Shown: piece after piece, positions 34,803-42,414 of the stretch | Numbering within the stretch: the stretch's first letter is position 1 | Layout: every line of letters starts with the position of its first letter | Source of the DNA: AEGEAN-183 sp964342745 | GTDB lineage: Bacteria > Pseudomonadota > Gammaproteobacteria > Magnimaribacterales > Magnimaribacteraceae | NCBI GenBank assembly: GCA_964342745.1 | Contig: CAYFFW010000001.1 | Coordinates: forward strand, 1-64,000 | Length of the DNA: 64,000 nt | Direction of reading: 5' to 3' | Translations under genes and position numbers: made by a program | The notes under the pieces: model-generated | The model's input: the letters and a program-made list of their open reading frames with translations, nothing else | Databases searched by the model: none | Told to the model about the DNA's origin: nothing

Positions 34803-35962
34803 CGGAACTTGGGAGTTATGAAAGGAAGCCCATTGCAATAGTTTATGAAGAAAAATCAGCCTATAAGGACACTTATGCAGGAGCTGAAGATCTTGTTTTT
34901 TTAGAAGCACATCACCTAATTCCTGAGAAGCCAGCAACCGATTCGGTAATCTTGTTTATGCACCCGGCAGGCGCTGGGGGAGCTTATTTACCTATGCCAA
35001 CAGCTTTGGCCCGAAGTGGCATACCTGTGATTTATTGCAATAGCAGGTATCGCGGTGTTGATAGTGGACTCATCATGGAGAAAGTCGTAATGGACTTGGG
35101 AGCTTGTGTTAGGGAAGCCAAAGAAAGATTAGGGTATAAGAAAGTCATCCTTGGAGGCTGGAGCGGAGGAGGATCACTGTCCTTGTTTTATCAGTCCCAA
35201 GCAGAAAAACCTACTTTAAAGCACACCCCAGCTGGCGATCCCCCTGACTTAACTACAGCTGATTTATTGCCGTGTGATGCGGTGATGTTGTTGGCCTCGC
35301 ATTGCAGTAGAGCCACTACCTTAACTGAATGGCTGGACCCTTCCATTTTAGATGAAGAAAATCCTGAGCTAAGGGATAAGGAATTAAATCTTTACGATCC
35401 TGAAAACCCCAACCAACCTCCATATACCAAAGAGTTTTTAGAGCGATTTAGAAAAAAACAAATTGAACGGAATAATAAGATAACCGAATGGGTTAAAGAA
35501 AAGTTGGAAAGCTTTAAAGGAGATCCAACCAAAGAGTATGGATTTGTTGTTCATGGCACGATGGCAGATCCAAGATGGTTAGACTCTACTATAGAACCTA
35601 ATGACAGAAAACCAGGTTGGTGTTATTTAGGAGACCCTAAAGTCGTTAATGACAGTCCCATAGGCATTGCTAGATTTACTAGTGTAAGAAGTTGGCTTTC
35701 CCAATGGTCCTATGAACTGAGTGAAGCCGATGGTGAGAAGTGCGCAGCTAAAATAAGTAAACCTATTTTAGTTCTAGGTAATTCAGCCGATGACGCCTGT
35801 CCCCCTAGTCACAACAAAAGACTTTTTGATTCGATTTCTCATGAAAATAAGAAAATACATATTGTTAAAGGAGCTAATCATTATTACTTTGGTCAAAAGA
35901 GTCACTTAGAAGAGGCAACTAAGTTATGTTTTCATTGGCTAAGGCACAATAAACTTTTGTAG
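34799..35962 (+). CDS. Alpha/beta hydrolase
   Basis: The 387-residue protein has the nucleophile elbow GGWSGGGSLSLFY, an oxyanion region FMHPAGAGGAYLPMP, an acid residue candidate in LVLGNSADDACPP and the catalytic His in VKGANHYYFGQ. No signal peptide. The long insert between the elbow and the acid residue (from about residue 135 to 320) likely forms a lid. It starts within the VOC gene (ATGA) and ends 4 bases before the hexapeptide-repeat gene. Substrate unknown; ester or C-C bond cleavage is possible. Confidence 0.8.
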   Translation: MTELGSYERKPIAIVYEEKSAYKDTYAGAEDLVFLEAHHLIPEKPATDSVILFMHPAGAGGAYLPMPTALARSGIPVIYCNSRYRGVDSGLIMEKVVMDLGACVREAKERLGYKKVILGGWSGGGSLSLFYQSQAEKPTLKHTPAGDPPDLTTADLLPCDAVMLLASHCSRATTLTEWLDPSILDEENPELRDKELNLYDPENPNQPPYTKEFLERFRKKQIERNNKITEWVKEKLESFKGDPTKEYGFVVHGTMADPRWLDSTIEPNDRKPGWCYLGDPKVVNDSPIGIARFTSVRSWLSQWSYELSEADGEKCAAKISKPILVLGNSADDACPPSHNKRLFDSISHENKKIHIVKGANHYYFGQKSHLEEATKLCFHWLRHNKLL

Positions 35963-35966
35963 AAAA

Positions 35967-36305
35967 ATGAATAAGGAGAAACACAGTTCATCTAATTCAG
36001 TCGCTGATGAAGTTGAAAGAAGTGTTAATGAAAAATCAAAAAAAGCCCAAGATTTCATTAAAGGAGCTCTAGATAGTTTCGAAGATCTTATTTATCAACT
36101 CATATCAATTAGACCTAAGGAATACAAGCCTAAAGACTTCACGCCAACAAGGGACTTCACTCCAACCAGAGATTTCACCCCAACCAGAGACTTTACTCCA
36201 ACCAGAGATTTCACCCCAACCAGAGACTTTACTCCAACTCAAGGTTCAGGTTCGCATATCTTTTCTAAAAAAAGGAAGATAAAGATGGGTAGTAATAAAA
36301 ATTAG
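35967..36305 (+). CDS. Small protein with six DFTPTR hexapeptide repeats, unknown function
   Basis: The 112-residue protein has a charged N-terminal part with a predicted amphipathic helix (VADEVERSVNEKSKKAQDFIKGALDS, given here in pieces: VADEVERSVNEKSK, AQDFIKGALD), six consecutive DFTPT[R/Q] units (residues 57-92) and a basic tail FSKKRKIKMG. No signal peptide or membrane segment. The repeats are low-complexity and likely disordered; alternating negative and positive residues could make a flexible linker. It lies 4 bases after a hydrolase and 14 before an Ntn hydrolase, in the same orientation. I do not recognise it. The reading frame is supported by the exact 18-base periodicity. Confidence 0.65.
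   Translation: MNKEKHSSSNSVADEVERSVNEKSKKAQDFIKGALDSFEDLIYQLISIRPKEYKPKDFTPTRDFTPTRDFTPTRDFTPTRDFTPTRDFTPTQGSGSHIFSKKRKIKMGSNKN
36135..36242 (+). repeat. Six tandem 18-bp coding repeats (DFTPTR)
   Basis: Units begin at 36135, 36153, 36171, 36189, 36207 and 36225. Units 3 and 5 are identical (GATTTCACCCCAACCAGA), and unit 4 pairs with unit 6 (GACTTTACTCCAAC then divergence), so the last part arose by duplication of a 36-bp block. The final Arg is replaced by Gln. Copy number is likely variable among strains. Confidence 0.95.
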
Positions 36306-36319
36306 GGTGAAGGTCTAAG

Positions 36320-38593
36320 TTGAAGTTCAAACTTGAAGAATCCGATGCCCCTTTTGAAATCATCTGGGATAATTTGGGAATACCGCATGTATTTGCTTCT
36401 ACAGTTTCGGATGCTTATCGAGGAATGGGCTATGCCGCAGGTTACGAAAGACTTTGGCAGATTCATTTAAGTTGTGCTTATGCAAATGGTGAGGCAGCAG
36501 CTTTATTAGGTGAAAGGTTTGTAATTCAAGATGCTTTTCAAAGAGCATTCAATGTACACGGAGGTCACAATGATCTCCCTAAAAGTGAAGGGGATTGGAT
36601 TGCAGATGCTTATCTAGAAGGGCTTAATAGTTATGTAAGATCTTTAGAAGAAATTCCTCCTGAGTTTAAGCATGCTCAAGCAGAGCCTAGAGAATTTAAA
36701 AGATCTGACATAGCTGCTAGATATCGCTTTACTTCCTGGTTCCAGCATAAGAGCTGGACTGAAAAGATGGTGTTAGGGCGTTTAATGGCTACCCATGGTG
36801 TGGATTATTTTTCTGATCACGTCTTACATTTCTCTGATGAAGACAGGACTTTGATTGAAGAATTAAAAGAACCTTTACAGACACTTGACCCTTCAATGAT
36901 TAACCTGGCTTATCCCATACTAAATATTCCTTCCTTTTCTGGAAGTAATAACTGGGCTGTTACAGGTGAATTATCCGAGTCGGGTAAACCCATACTGGCC
37001 ACCGACCCTCATCAACCATTTACGATCCCAAATACCTTTTTCTACGTTCATTTAAACGCAGGTTCTTGGAATGCTTTTGGGGCAGCATTTCCAGGCGTGC
37101 CTTACTTTATGATGGGTTACACAAACGATATAGCTTGGGGGCTCACTACAGGTTTTGTGGACTGTTATGATTTGTTTATTGAAGAGATTAAAGATAATGA
37201 GAGCAGAACTCATACCGGTTTCACGCCTTTAATCAATGAAATTGAGACCATTAAAGTTAAGGGTCAATCTAGCAAAGAAGTGCATATAAAAAAGACCGAC
37301 CACGGTGTTCTTTTAGAACCTTTTTTAGAAGAAATGGGTATGTCTAAAGGAATAGAAAGTAAATATCAAACCAGCCTGTATTGGTCCTTGATGGATAAGC
37401 CAACTTCAGCCGGTGCTTTGGCCTTATTGCCGACTGCTAGATCAGCTCACGAATTCGGTGACCTTTTATTTGAAAATGAAATATGCCCACTAGTGAACAA
37501 CATAATATGTGTAGATAAGGAGGATCAATTAGAAAGATATATTGCGACCACAACTCCAAATAGAAAAGGTGTAACAGGTAGTGTCCCTTTATCGGGTTGG
37601 GAAGAAAAATATAAATTTCCACTAGCTAAACCTCAACAGTTAAAAGTAGAAAAAAATCCAGCTTCTGGTTTTACGCTAACTGCTAATAACGACACTATGG
37701 GAGAAAATGGAGAATTTTACGTGCATAATTTTCCAACCCATAGTGCTAGGGCAGATCGAATAACCGAGCTACTTGAGCAGAAAGAAAAATTTACCATTAA
37801 AGACTTTTGTGAGATGCAGTTAGATTTATTGGATAAGAGAGCACAGAAAATTCTTCCTGACTTACTTGCGATATTAGATGAGAGTGAAGATGAAGATATC
37901 AAATTGGCATCAATATTACTTAGGGAATGGGATTATCGTGCTGATAAAGAAGCTATTGGAGCATGTATTTACTACCCTTTCGTGGACTCTTTCTGGCAAC
38001 GCAAATATATGAGAGAAATATTAAATGATGAATTCTTTAAGGTTTTACCTTTGGGAGCTCCTGGACTCAATCTTTTTGACATTGGTTCTTTTAGAAATTC
38101 AAATTCACCTTGGAAACAACACGAAAGGGAATTAAAGGATTTAATTTATGAAGAAATGAAATCTATTATGAACAGAGTCAGGTTATCTTTAGGAGATGAT
38201 CCAACTAAGTGGCGTTGGGGTGATTTACATAAGATTGAGTTTTGGCACAGTCTTCGTAAACACCCGGAATGGAAAAAATTAACTCTAGGACCAGATGAAA
38301 TTGGTGGTAGCCCAACAACTCTGGGAATGGCCATGCATCTTGGCAAGGGGCCGGGGAGAGTAGACAAAGATAAAATTCCTTATAGAGTTTTTCACGGTCC
38401 AGCTTATCGACTGGTTGTAGATCTTGCTGATCCATTAAATGCAAAATTTGTTATTGCTGGAGGTAATGGAGGAAGAGCTGATAGTGATTTTTTAACCAAT
38501 CAATATGAGAGTTGGTTAAAAGGTAAATTCTTCACTTTATCATTAAAAAGAGAGGAGATTGATGTGCACTCAATCTGGCAATTCAGTGATTGA
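36320..38593 (+). CDS. Penicillin-acylase-family Ntn hydrolase without signal peptide
   Basis: The 757-residue precursor has the family start FEIIWDNLGIPHVFASTVSDAYRGMGYAAGYERLWQ (within residues 12-47) and the autoprocessing site SGSNNWAVTG; Ser209 is the expected N-terminal nucleophile after cleavage behind Gly208. Further conserved parts are LATDPHQPFTIPN, LTANNDTMG and the late Asn in VIAGGNGGRADSDF. Such enzymes hydrolyse amide bonds of acylated amines (penicillins, acyl-homoserine lactones, acylated amino compounds). Start is TTG 36320 with AAGGT 5 bases before. Most members are exported; here there is no signal peptide, so a cytosolic role is implied. Confidence 0.85.
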   Translation: MKFKLEESDAPFEIIWDNLGIPHVFASTVSDAYRGMGYAAGYERLWQIHLSCAYANGEAAALLGERFVIQDAFQRAFNVHGGHNDLPKSEGDWIADAYLEGLNSYVRSLEEIPPEFKHAQAEPREFKRSDIAARYRFTSWFQHKSWTEKMVLGRLMATHGVDYFSDHVLHFSDEDRTLIEELKEPLQTLDPSMINLAYPILNIPSFSGSNNWAVTGELSESGKPILATDPHQPFTIPNTFFYVHLNAGSWNAFGAAFPGVPYFMMGYTNDIAWGLTTGFVDCYDLFIEEIKDNESRTHTGFTPLINEIETIKVKGQSSKEVHIKKTDHGVLLEPFLEEMGMSKGIESKYQTSLYWSLMDKPTSAGALALLPTARSAHEFGDLLFENEICPLVNNIICVDKEDQLERYIATTTPNRKGVTGSVPLSGWEEKYKFPLAKPQQLKVEKNPASGFTLTANNDTMGENGEFYVHNFPTHSARADRITELLEQKEKFTIKDFCEMQLDLLDKRAQKILPDLLAILDESEDEDIKLASILLREWDYRADKEAIGACIYYPFVDSFWQRKYMREILNDEFFKVLPLGAPGLNLFDIGSFRNSNSPWKQHERELKDLIYEEMKSIMNRVRLSLGDDPTKWRWGDLHKIEFWHSLRKHPEWKKLTLGPDEIGGSPTTLGMAMHLGKGPGRVDKDKIPYRVFHGPAYRLVVDLADPLNAKFVIAGGNGGRADSDFLTNQYESWLKGKFFTLSLKREEIDVHSIWQFSD

Positions 38594-40001
38594 TGAAGAA
38601 AATATTAAGCCACTTGAATCGGAAGCCCCTCTGATTATTTATATTGATTTCAAAAGTCCATACGCCTACTTATCAGTAGCCCCCACCCGAGAGATGCTTT
38701 CTAAATTGAATGTTATAGCAGATTGGCGCCCTTTTGTTTTGGACATCCCTAGTTATCTGGGTTCAGCTAAATTAGATGAAGGAGGCAAAAGAGTTTCAAA
38801 ACAGAATAGAACGGAAGAGCAATGGTCAGGAGTAAAGTATGCCTATTTTGACTGTCGTCGATATGCTAATTTAAGTGGCATGACTGTCAGAGGAACAATA
38901 AAAATCTGGAACACTGACTTACCTTCAATAGGAATGTTGTGGGTGAAAAGATTCTCAGACCTAGTAGATCAATGCCAAGCCGGGAGTCTCCTTGAGCGAT
39001 ACATTGACTCCATTTACGACCCCTTTTGGAAAAGAGAGTTGGACGTTGAAGATCCATCTGCAATCCTAAACGTTCTTGAGGGGATAGGAGCTCCCACAGA
39101 AGGTTTCTTAGATTACATTAAAGGAAAAGGGTTCTCTCTTAACGAGAAGCTTCAAAAATTAGCATTTGATGCAGGAGTATATGGAGTTCCAACTTATATT
39201 TTACCCAATGAATCAGTTAACGATCCAAAGCATGAAAAATTTTTTGGTCGCGAACATCTTCCTCGTATCACTTGGTTATTGAGCGAACGCAATGGTGAAG
39301 CTCCTACCACAGCATACAATTTGCCCAGACAATTAGATGAACAGGTTTTATCAAAGTCTGCTACTGATCAACTTGAAGAAACCAGATTGCGATCTGGTAC
39401 TCCTGAGTTAATAACTTTTTTTGATTTTAATAGTGCCCATAGTTACGTTGCTTTAGAGTCCATAAAAGCTGTCAAAAAAGAGGGAATTTCCATCAACTGG
39501 AAACCGTTTTCCAGTAAACTACTAAAAGCCCCAGATAAAGAATCTTCAAAAGAAGATAGAGGAACTAAACACAGAAGAATCCGGGGTGAATACATTGCCA
39601 ATGATATTCAAAGATATGCACCGCATCATCTAAGAGATATTTACATTGAGAGGGATTGTAAGTTTGCTGACATGGGCTTGTTGTGGCTTCAAAAAAAATT
39701 TAAAGCCGGAAGTGATTCTGTTGACTCCTATGTAACTAGGGTTTTTCATCATATATGGAAAGACTCAGGTTCCATAGCTACTTCTAATGATATTGAAGAG
39801 ATAATAATTGAACAGGGATTATCTATTGAAGGGTGGAAGGAATATTCGGAAGGCCTTGGCCTTCAGCACTTAGAAGAAGTGCGCAATGATATAGATTCTA
39901 AGGCTGTGAATGTTACTCCTGTCTTCTATATTGGAACCGAACCTTTTCAAGGGCATAGCCAGTTACCTCTAGTAATTACAAGACTTAAATTAGGAATATA
40001 A
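38562..40001 (+). CDS. Tandem HCCA-isomerase/DsbA-like two-domain protein
   Basis: The 479-residue protein holds two copies of the thioredoxin-like HCCA isomerase/FrnE-DsbA domain: domain 1 about residues 22-250 (IIYIDFKSPYAYLSVAP, ADWRPFVLDIPS, FDAGVYGVPTYIL, FFGREHLPRI), domain 2 about residues 275-479 (LITFFDFNSAHSYVALES, INWKPFSSKL, VTPVFYIGTEPFQGHSQL). 2-hydroxychromene-2-carboxylate isomerase is a glutathione-dependent enzyme of this fold. No CxxC is present, arguing against a disulfide oxidoreductase. Start ATG 38562 follows AGGAG; it overlaps the upstream gene by 32 bases. Confidence 0.75.
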   Translation: MCTQSGNSVIDEENIKPLESEAPLIIYIDFKSPYAYLSVAPTREMLSKLNVIADWRPFVLDIPSYLGSAKLDEGGKRVSKQNRTEEQWSGVKYAYFDCRRYANLSGMTVRGTIKIWNTDLPSIGMLWVKRFSDLVDQCQAGSLLERYIDSIYDPFWKRELDVEDPSAILNVLEGIGAPTEGFLDYIKGKGFSLNEKLQKLAFDAGVYGVPTYILPNESVNDPKHEKFFGREHLPRITWLLSERNGEAPTTAYNLPRQLDEQVLSKSATDQLEETRLRSGTPELITFFDFNSAHSYVALESIKAVKKEGISINWKPFSSKLLKAPDKESSKEDRGTKHRRIRGEYIANDIQRYAPHHLRDIYIERDCKFADMGLLWLQKKFKAGSDSVDSYVTRVFHHIWKDSGSIATSNDIEEIIIEQGLSIEGWKEYSEGLGLQHLEEVRNDIDSKAVNVTPVFYIGTEPFQGHSQLPLVITRLKLGI

Positions 40002-40005
40002 AAAC

Positions 40006-40854
40006 TTAATTTATCTTCAGTTTTAAATAAAGAGCAGGGTGGTCACTTAAAGGCCCTTTTTCTGTTAGAAACTTTATATCTTGACCTTTTTTTATTACAT
40101 CAAATGAAGTTTTTTCGCTATTACGATAAAGAATGTAGTCAATGATGGACCAGCCTGATTCAACTTGGACTCCATTAATTGGATCTAAGAGTCCTAAGTT
40201 GCTTTTAAAATTTTCTAGCAACAGCCTATCTTGGTCATCATTCCAATTGAGGTTTAGATCACCAGCCAGAATAAGTGCTTCCCCGCTTAATTCTTGTTTC
40301 ACTTTAGTCAATATCTGATTGAGTTGGCTCTCTCTAGCTTTCCTGTCTGAATTATCTCTTCCAGCATCTAAATGAGTGTTTATGATGAAGAATTCTTTCC
40401 CAGCTGGAGACTTTACACTTATCAATTGAAAGCCTTTTGAAGCAAAGCAGTCATTTAACTTACCCAACCAACCAGAACAGGTATTGAAAGCTTCGTTGTA
40501 AAATTTTAATTCCCAATCTTTTCCTAAATTAGAAATGGTGGTTAACCCAGACCCAGAACAGAAGAGGCAAAAATTAGATTGGTTTTTATTTCCTCTTATA
40601 GCAATAGCTCCATCTTCTAGACCGTTTAGTAAAACTTCGTGATGAGCAAAATCTTCTTGAAGAAGAGAAATTTGATATCGATTGATTTGTTTTGCAATCA
40701 AAGGAAAACGTTTATCTGGGTCATCACCAGAAAATATTGCTGGCAATCCATGTGTGTTGTAGGTGAGTAGTTTTATTTCTTCCGAAGCTAAAAAACTTGG
40801 AAGCATTATGAAATAAAAAATAAGAAGTAGAGAGAAATTAAACTTTGGGAACAT
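40006..40854 (-). CDS. Secreted endonuclease/exonuclease/phosphatase-family enzyme
   Basis: The 282-residue protein has a signal peptide (FSLLLIFYFIMLPSFLASEE, cleavage near residue 24) and the EEP fold: LLTYNTHGLP, LLQEDFAH (metal Glu), INTHLDAGRDN, LAGDLNLNWND and a C-terminal SDHPALYLKL with the catalytic Asp-His. Such exported enzymes include sphingomyelinase/phospholipase C-like and DNase I-like members. Role may be phosphate acquisition or membrane lipid attack; not decided. It is 4 bases after the methyltransferase, so the two are co-transcribed. Convergent with the HCCA-like gene, 4 bases apart. Confidence 0.8.
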   Translation of the reverse strand: MFPKFNFSLLLIFYFIMLPSFLASEEIKLLTYNTHGLPAIFSGDDPDKRFPLIAKQINRYQISLLQEDFAHHEVLLNGLEDGAIAIRGNKNQSNFCLFCSGSGLTTISNLGKDWELKFYNEAFNTCSGWLGKLNDCFASKGFQLISVKSPAGKEFFIINTHLDAGRDNSDRKARESQLNQILTKVKQELSGEALILAGDLNLNWNDDQDRLLLENFKSNLGLLDPINGVQVESGWSIIDYILYRNSEKTSFDVIKKGQDIKFLTEKGPLSDHPALYLKLKIN

Positions 40855-40858
40855 ATTT

Positions 40859-41470
40859 CTACAGTTTTTCTAATAAAGCTAAAGATTTGATCATCTTTAA
40901 TTCTTTAAATAAACCACTTTCTAATGCTTTTGTATAAATGTTAAACGGGGGTCTCCCACCATCTTTTGGATTTGGGAACACATCGTGAATAGCCAATAAC
41001 CCTCCTTGCATTAAATGAGGACTCCAGACATCATAATCATTGTTAGCAGCTTTTTCAGAGTGACCTCCGTCAATGAATATCATAGCAAGAGGTTCGGACC
41101 AAACTTCACTCGCTTCAACAGAAGTTGATATGATTGGAATTACAATATTATTCAGCCCTGCCTTATCTATTGTGTCTAAAAAGAACGGCAAGGTATTTAT
41201 GCTTTGTTTAGACTCATCTAAAAGTTCTGGATCAAAGAACTCTTCACCTGGCTGTTGTTCCTCTGAACCCTTATGATGGTCTATAGAAAAAAGCTTTTGT
41301 TTACTTCCTTTGACCGCAGCTCCTATATAAATAGCTGATTTTCCACAATAACTCCCTACTTCCAAACAATTACCCTTTTGGGAATAAAGTTTTGCATACT
41401 CATATAAGGATTTTCCTTCTTCTTTATCAAGGAATCCTTTAACTTGATCTGGTTCTATTCCTAATTTCAT
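40859..41470 (-). CDS. Class I SAM-dependent methyltransferase (Methyltransf_24-like)
   Basis: The 203-residue protein has a motif I variant LEVGSYCGKSAIYIGAAV (about residues 36-53), LFSIDHHKGSEEQQPGEEFF and MIFIDGGHSEKAANNDYDVW, features of small O-methyltransferase-like or Methyltransf_24 proteins, which often modify glycans. No signal peptide. Forms a two-gene unit with the secreted EEP enzyme. Divergent from the alpha/beta hydrolase. Substrate unknown. Confidence 0.75.
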   Translation of the reverse strand: MKLGIEPDQVKGFLDKEEGKSLYEYAKLYSQKGNCLEVGSYCGKSAIYIGAAVKGSKQKLFSIDHHKGSEEQQPGEEFFDPELLDESKQSINTLPFFLDTIDKAGLNNIVIPIISTSVEASEVWSEPLAMIFIDGGHSEKAANNDYDVWSPHLMQGGLLAIHDVFPNPKDGGRPPFNIYTKALESGLFKELKMIKSLALLEKL

Positions 41471-41513
41471 TAGTCAATTAAGGGAAATGCTACCAAAAAT
41501 ATGAGAGGATGCG

Positions 41514-42407
41514 ATGTCATTTATGATTCGTAGTGTATTAACAAACAATTCTGGTGAAGAATTTTCTTACATTTCCTCACGCCCATTGGAAGTGGCAGCC
41601 CCAACTTTTATCTTTTTTCATGCTACAGGTTTTAACGGACAAACTTACTGGCAGCTAATAGAGGGTTTGGATCAAAGATTTCAAAGTTCCATGAACTTTA
41701 TATCCCTAGATCAAAGAGGACACGGACTCTCGACAGCAAAAGCTGAACCCGAAAAGCTAACTGATTGGTCACTTTATTTGAGAGATGCTTTAGAGATTAC
41801 TGATAAATTAGAAGGACCTTTGTTTTGTGCTGGACACAGCATGGGATCCATTATTGCTGCTAAATTATCTAGCTTAAGACAACAAAAAGTTAAAAAGTTA
41901 ATTATGTTAGAGCCAGTGCTGTATGGTCCTTTTGAATGTTTCAAATACCGCTTCATGCGATCTATTGGCCAAAGGAATAAAGTTGAGCTAGTAGAACTAG
42001 CTGCCAAACGAAGATCAATCTTTGAAAGCCAACAAGAGATGGTCGATTCTTATTATGGGAGAGGTGTTTTTTCTACTTGGGATAGATCTTTAATTCAGGA
42101 TTATGTTGAAGGTGGTACCAGACCAATTAATGAGACTGAAGTTGAGCTAAGTTGTTCACCTCTTTGGGAAAGCAGAACTTTCATGGCTTCTGATATGGAT
42201 TCCTGGCCTTATCTGAAGGAATTAAACTTACCTGGTTATATTTTGTGTGGTGATGTTCGCTCGACCTTTACCCCCAGTGCCAGAAAAGCTATAGAAAAAC
42301 TTAAAGGAGATTGGAATATAGACATTTTCCCTGAAGCCACTCACTCTTTACCCATGGAAGAAGGAGGCGAGTTAATTGACCGTATCCACCATTTCATGAG
42401 TAAATAA
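41514..42407 (+). CDS. Alpha/beta hydrolase
   Basis: The 297-residue protein has the nucleophile elbow CAGHSMGSIIAAKL, the oxyanion block FIFFHATGFNGQTYW, the LDQRGHGLST segment, an acid residue in LCGDVRSTFTP and His in PEATHSLPMEE. No signal peptide. It resembles the esterase/lipase and haloperoxidase-like branch. Start ATG 41514 follows GAGAGG. hldE begins 7 bases later, so it may be co-transcribed with the LPS heptose gene without a functional link. Substrate unknown. Confidence 0.83.
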   Translation: MSFMIRSVLTNNSGEEFSYISSRPLEVAAPTFIFFHATGFNGQTYWQLIEGLDQRFQSSMNFISLDQRGHGLSTAKAEPEKLTDWSLYLRDALEITDKLEGPLFCAGHSMGSIIAAKLSSLRQQKVKKLIMLEPVLYGPFECFKYRFMRSIGQRNKVELVELAAKRRSIFESQQEMVDSYYGRGVFSTWDRSLIQDYVEGGTRPINETEVELSCSPLWESRTFMASDMDSWPYLKELNLPGYILCGDVRSTFTPSARKAIEKLKGDWNIDIFPEATHSLPMEEGGELIDRIHHFMSK

Positions 42408-42414
42408 TTTAATT

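Noticed and set aside
36135..36242. CRISPR-like repeat array
   Set aside because: Units are 18 bp and directly adjacent without spacers, and translate in frame as DFTPTR; this is a coding tandem repeat.
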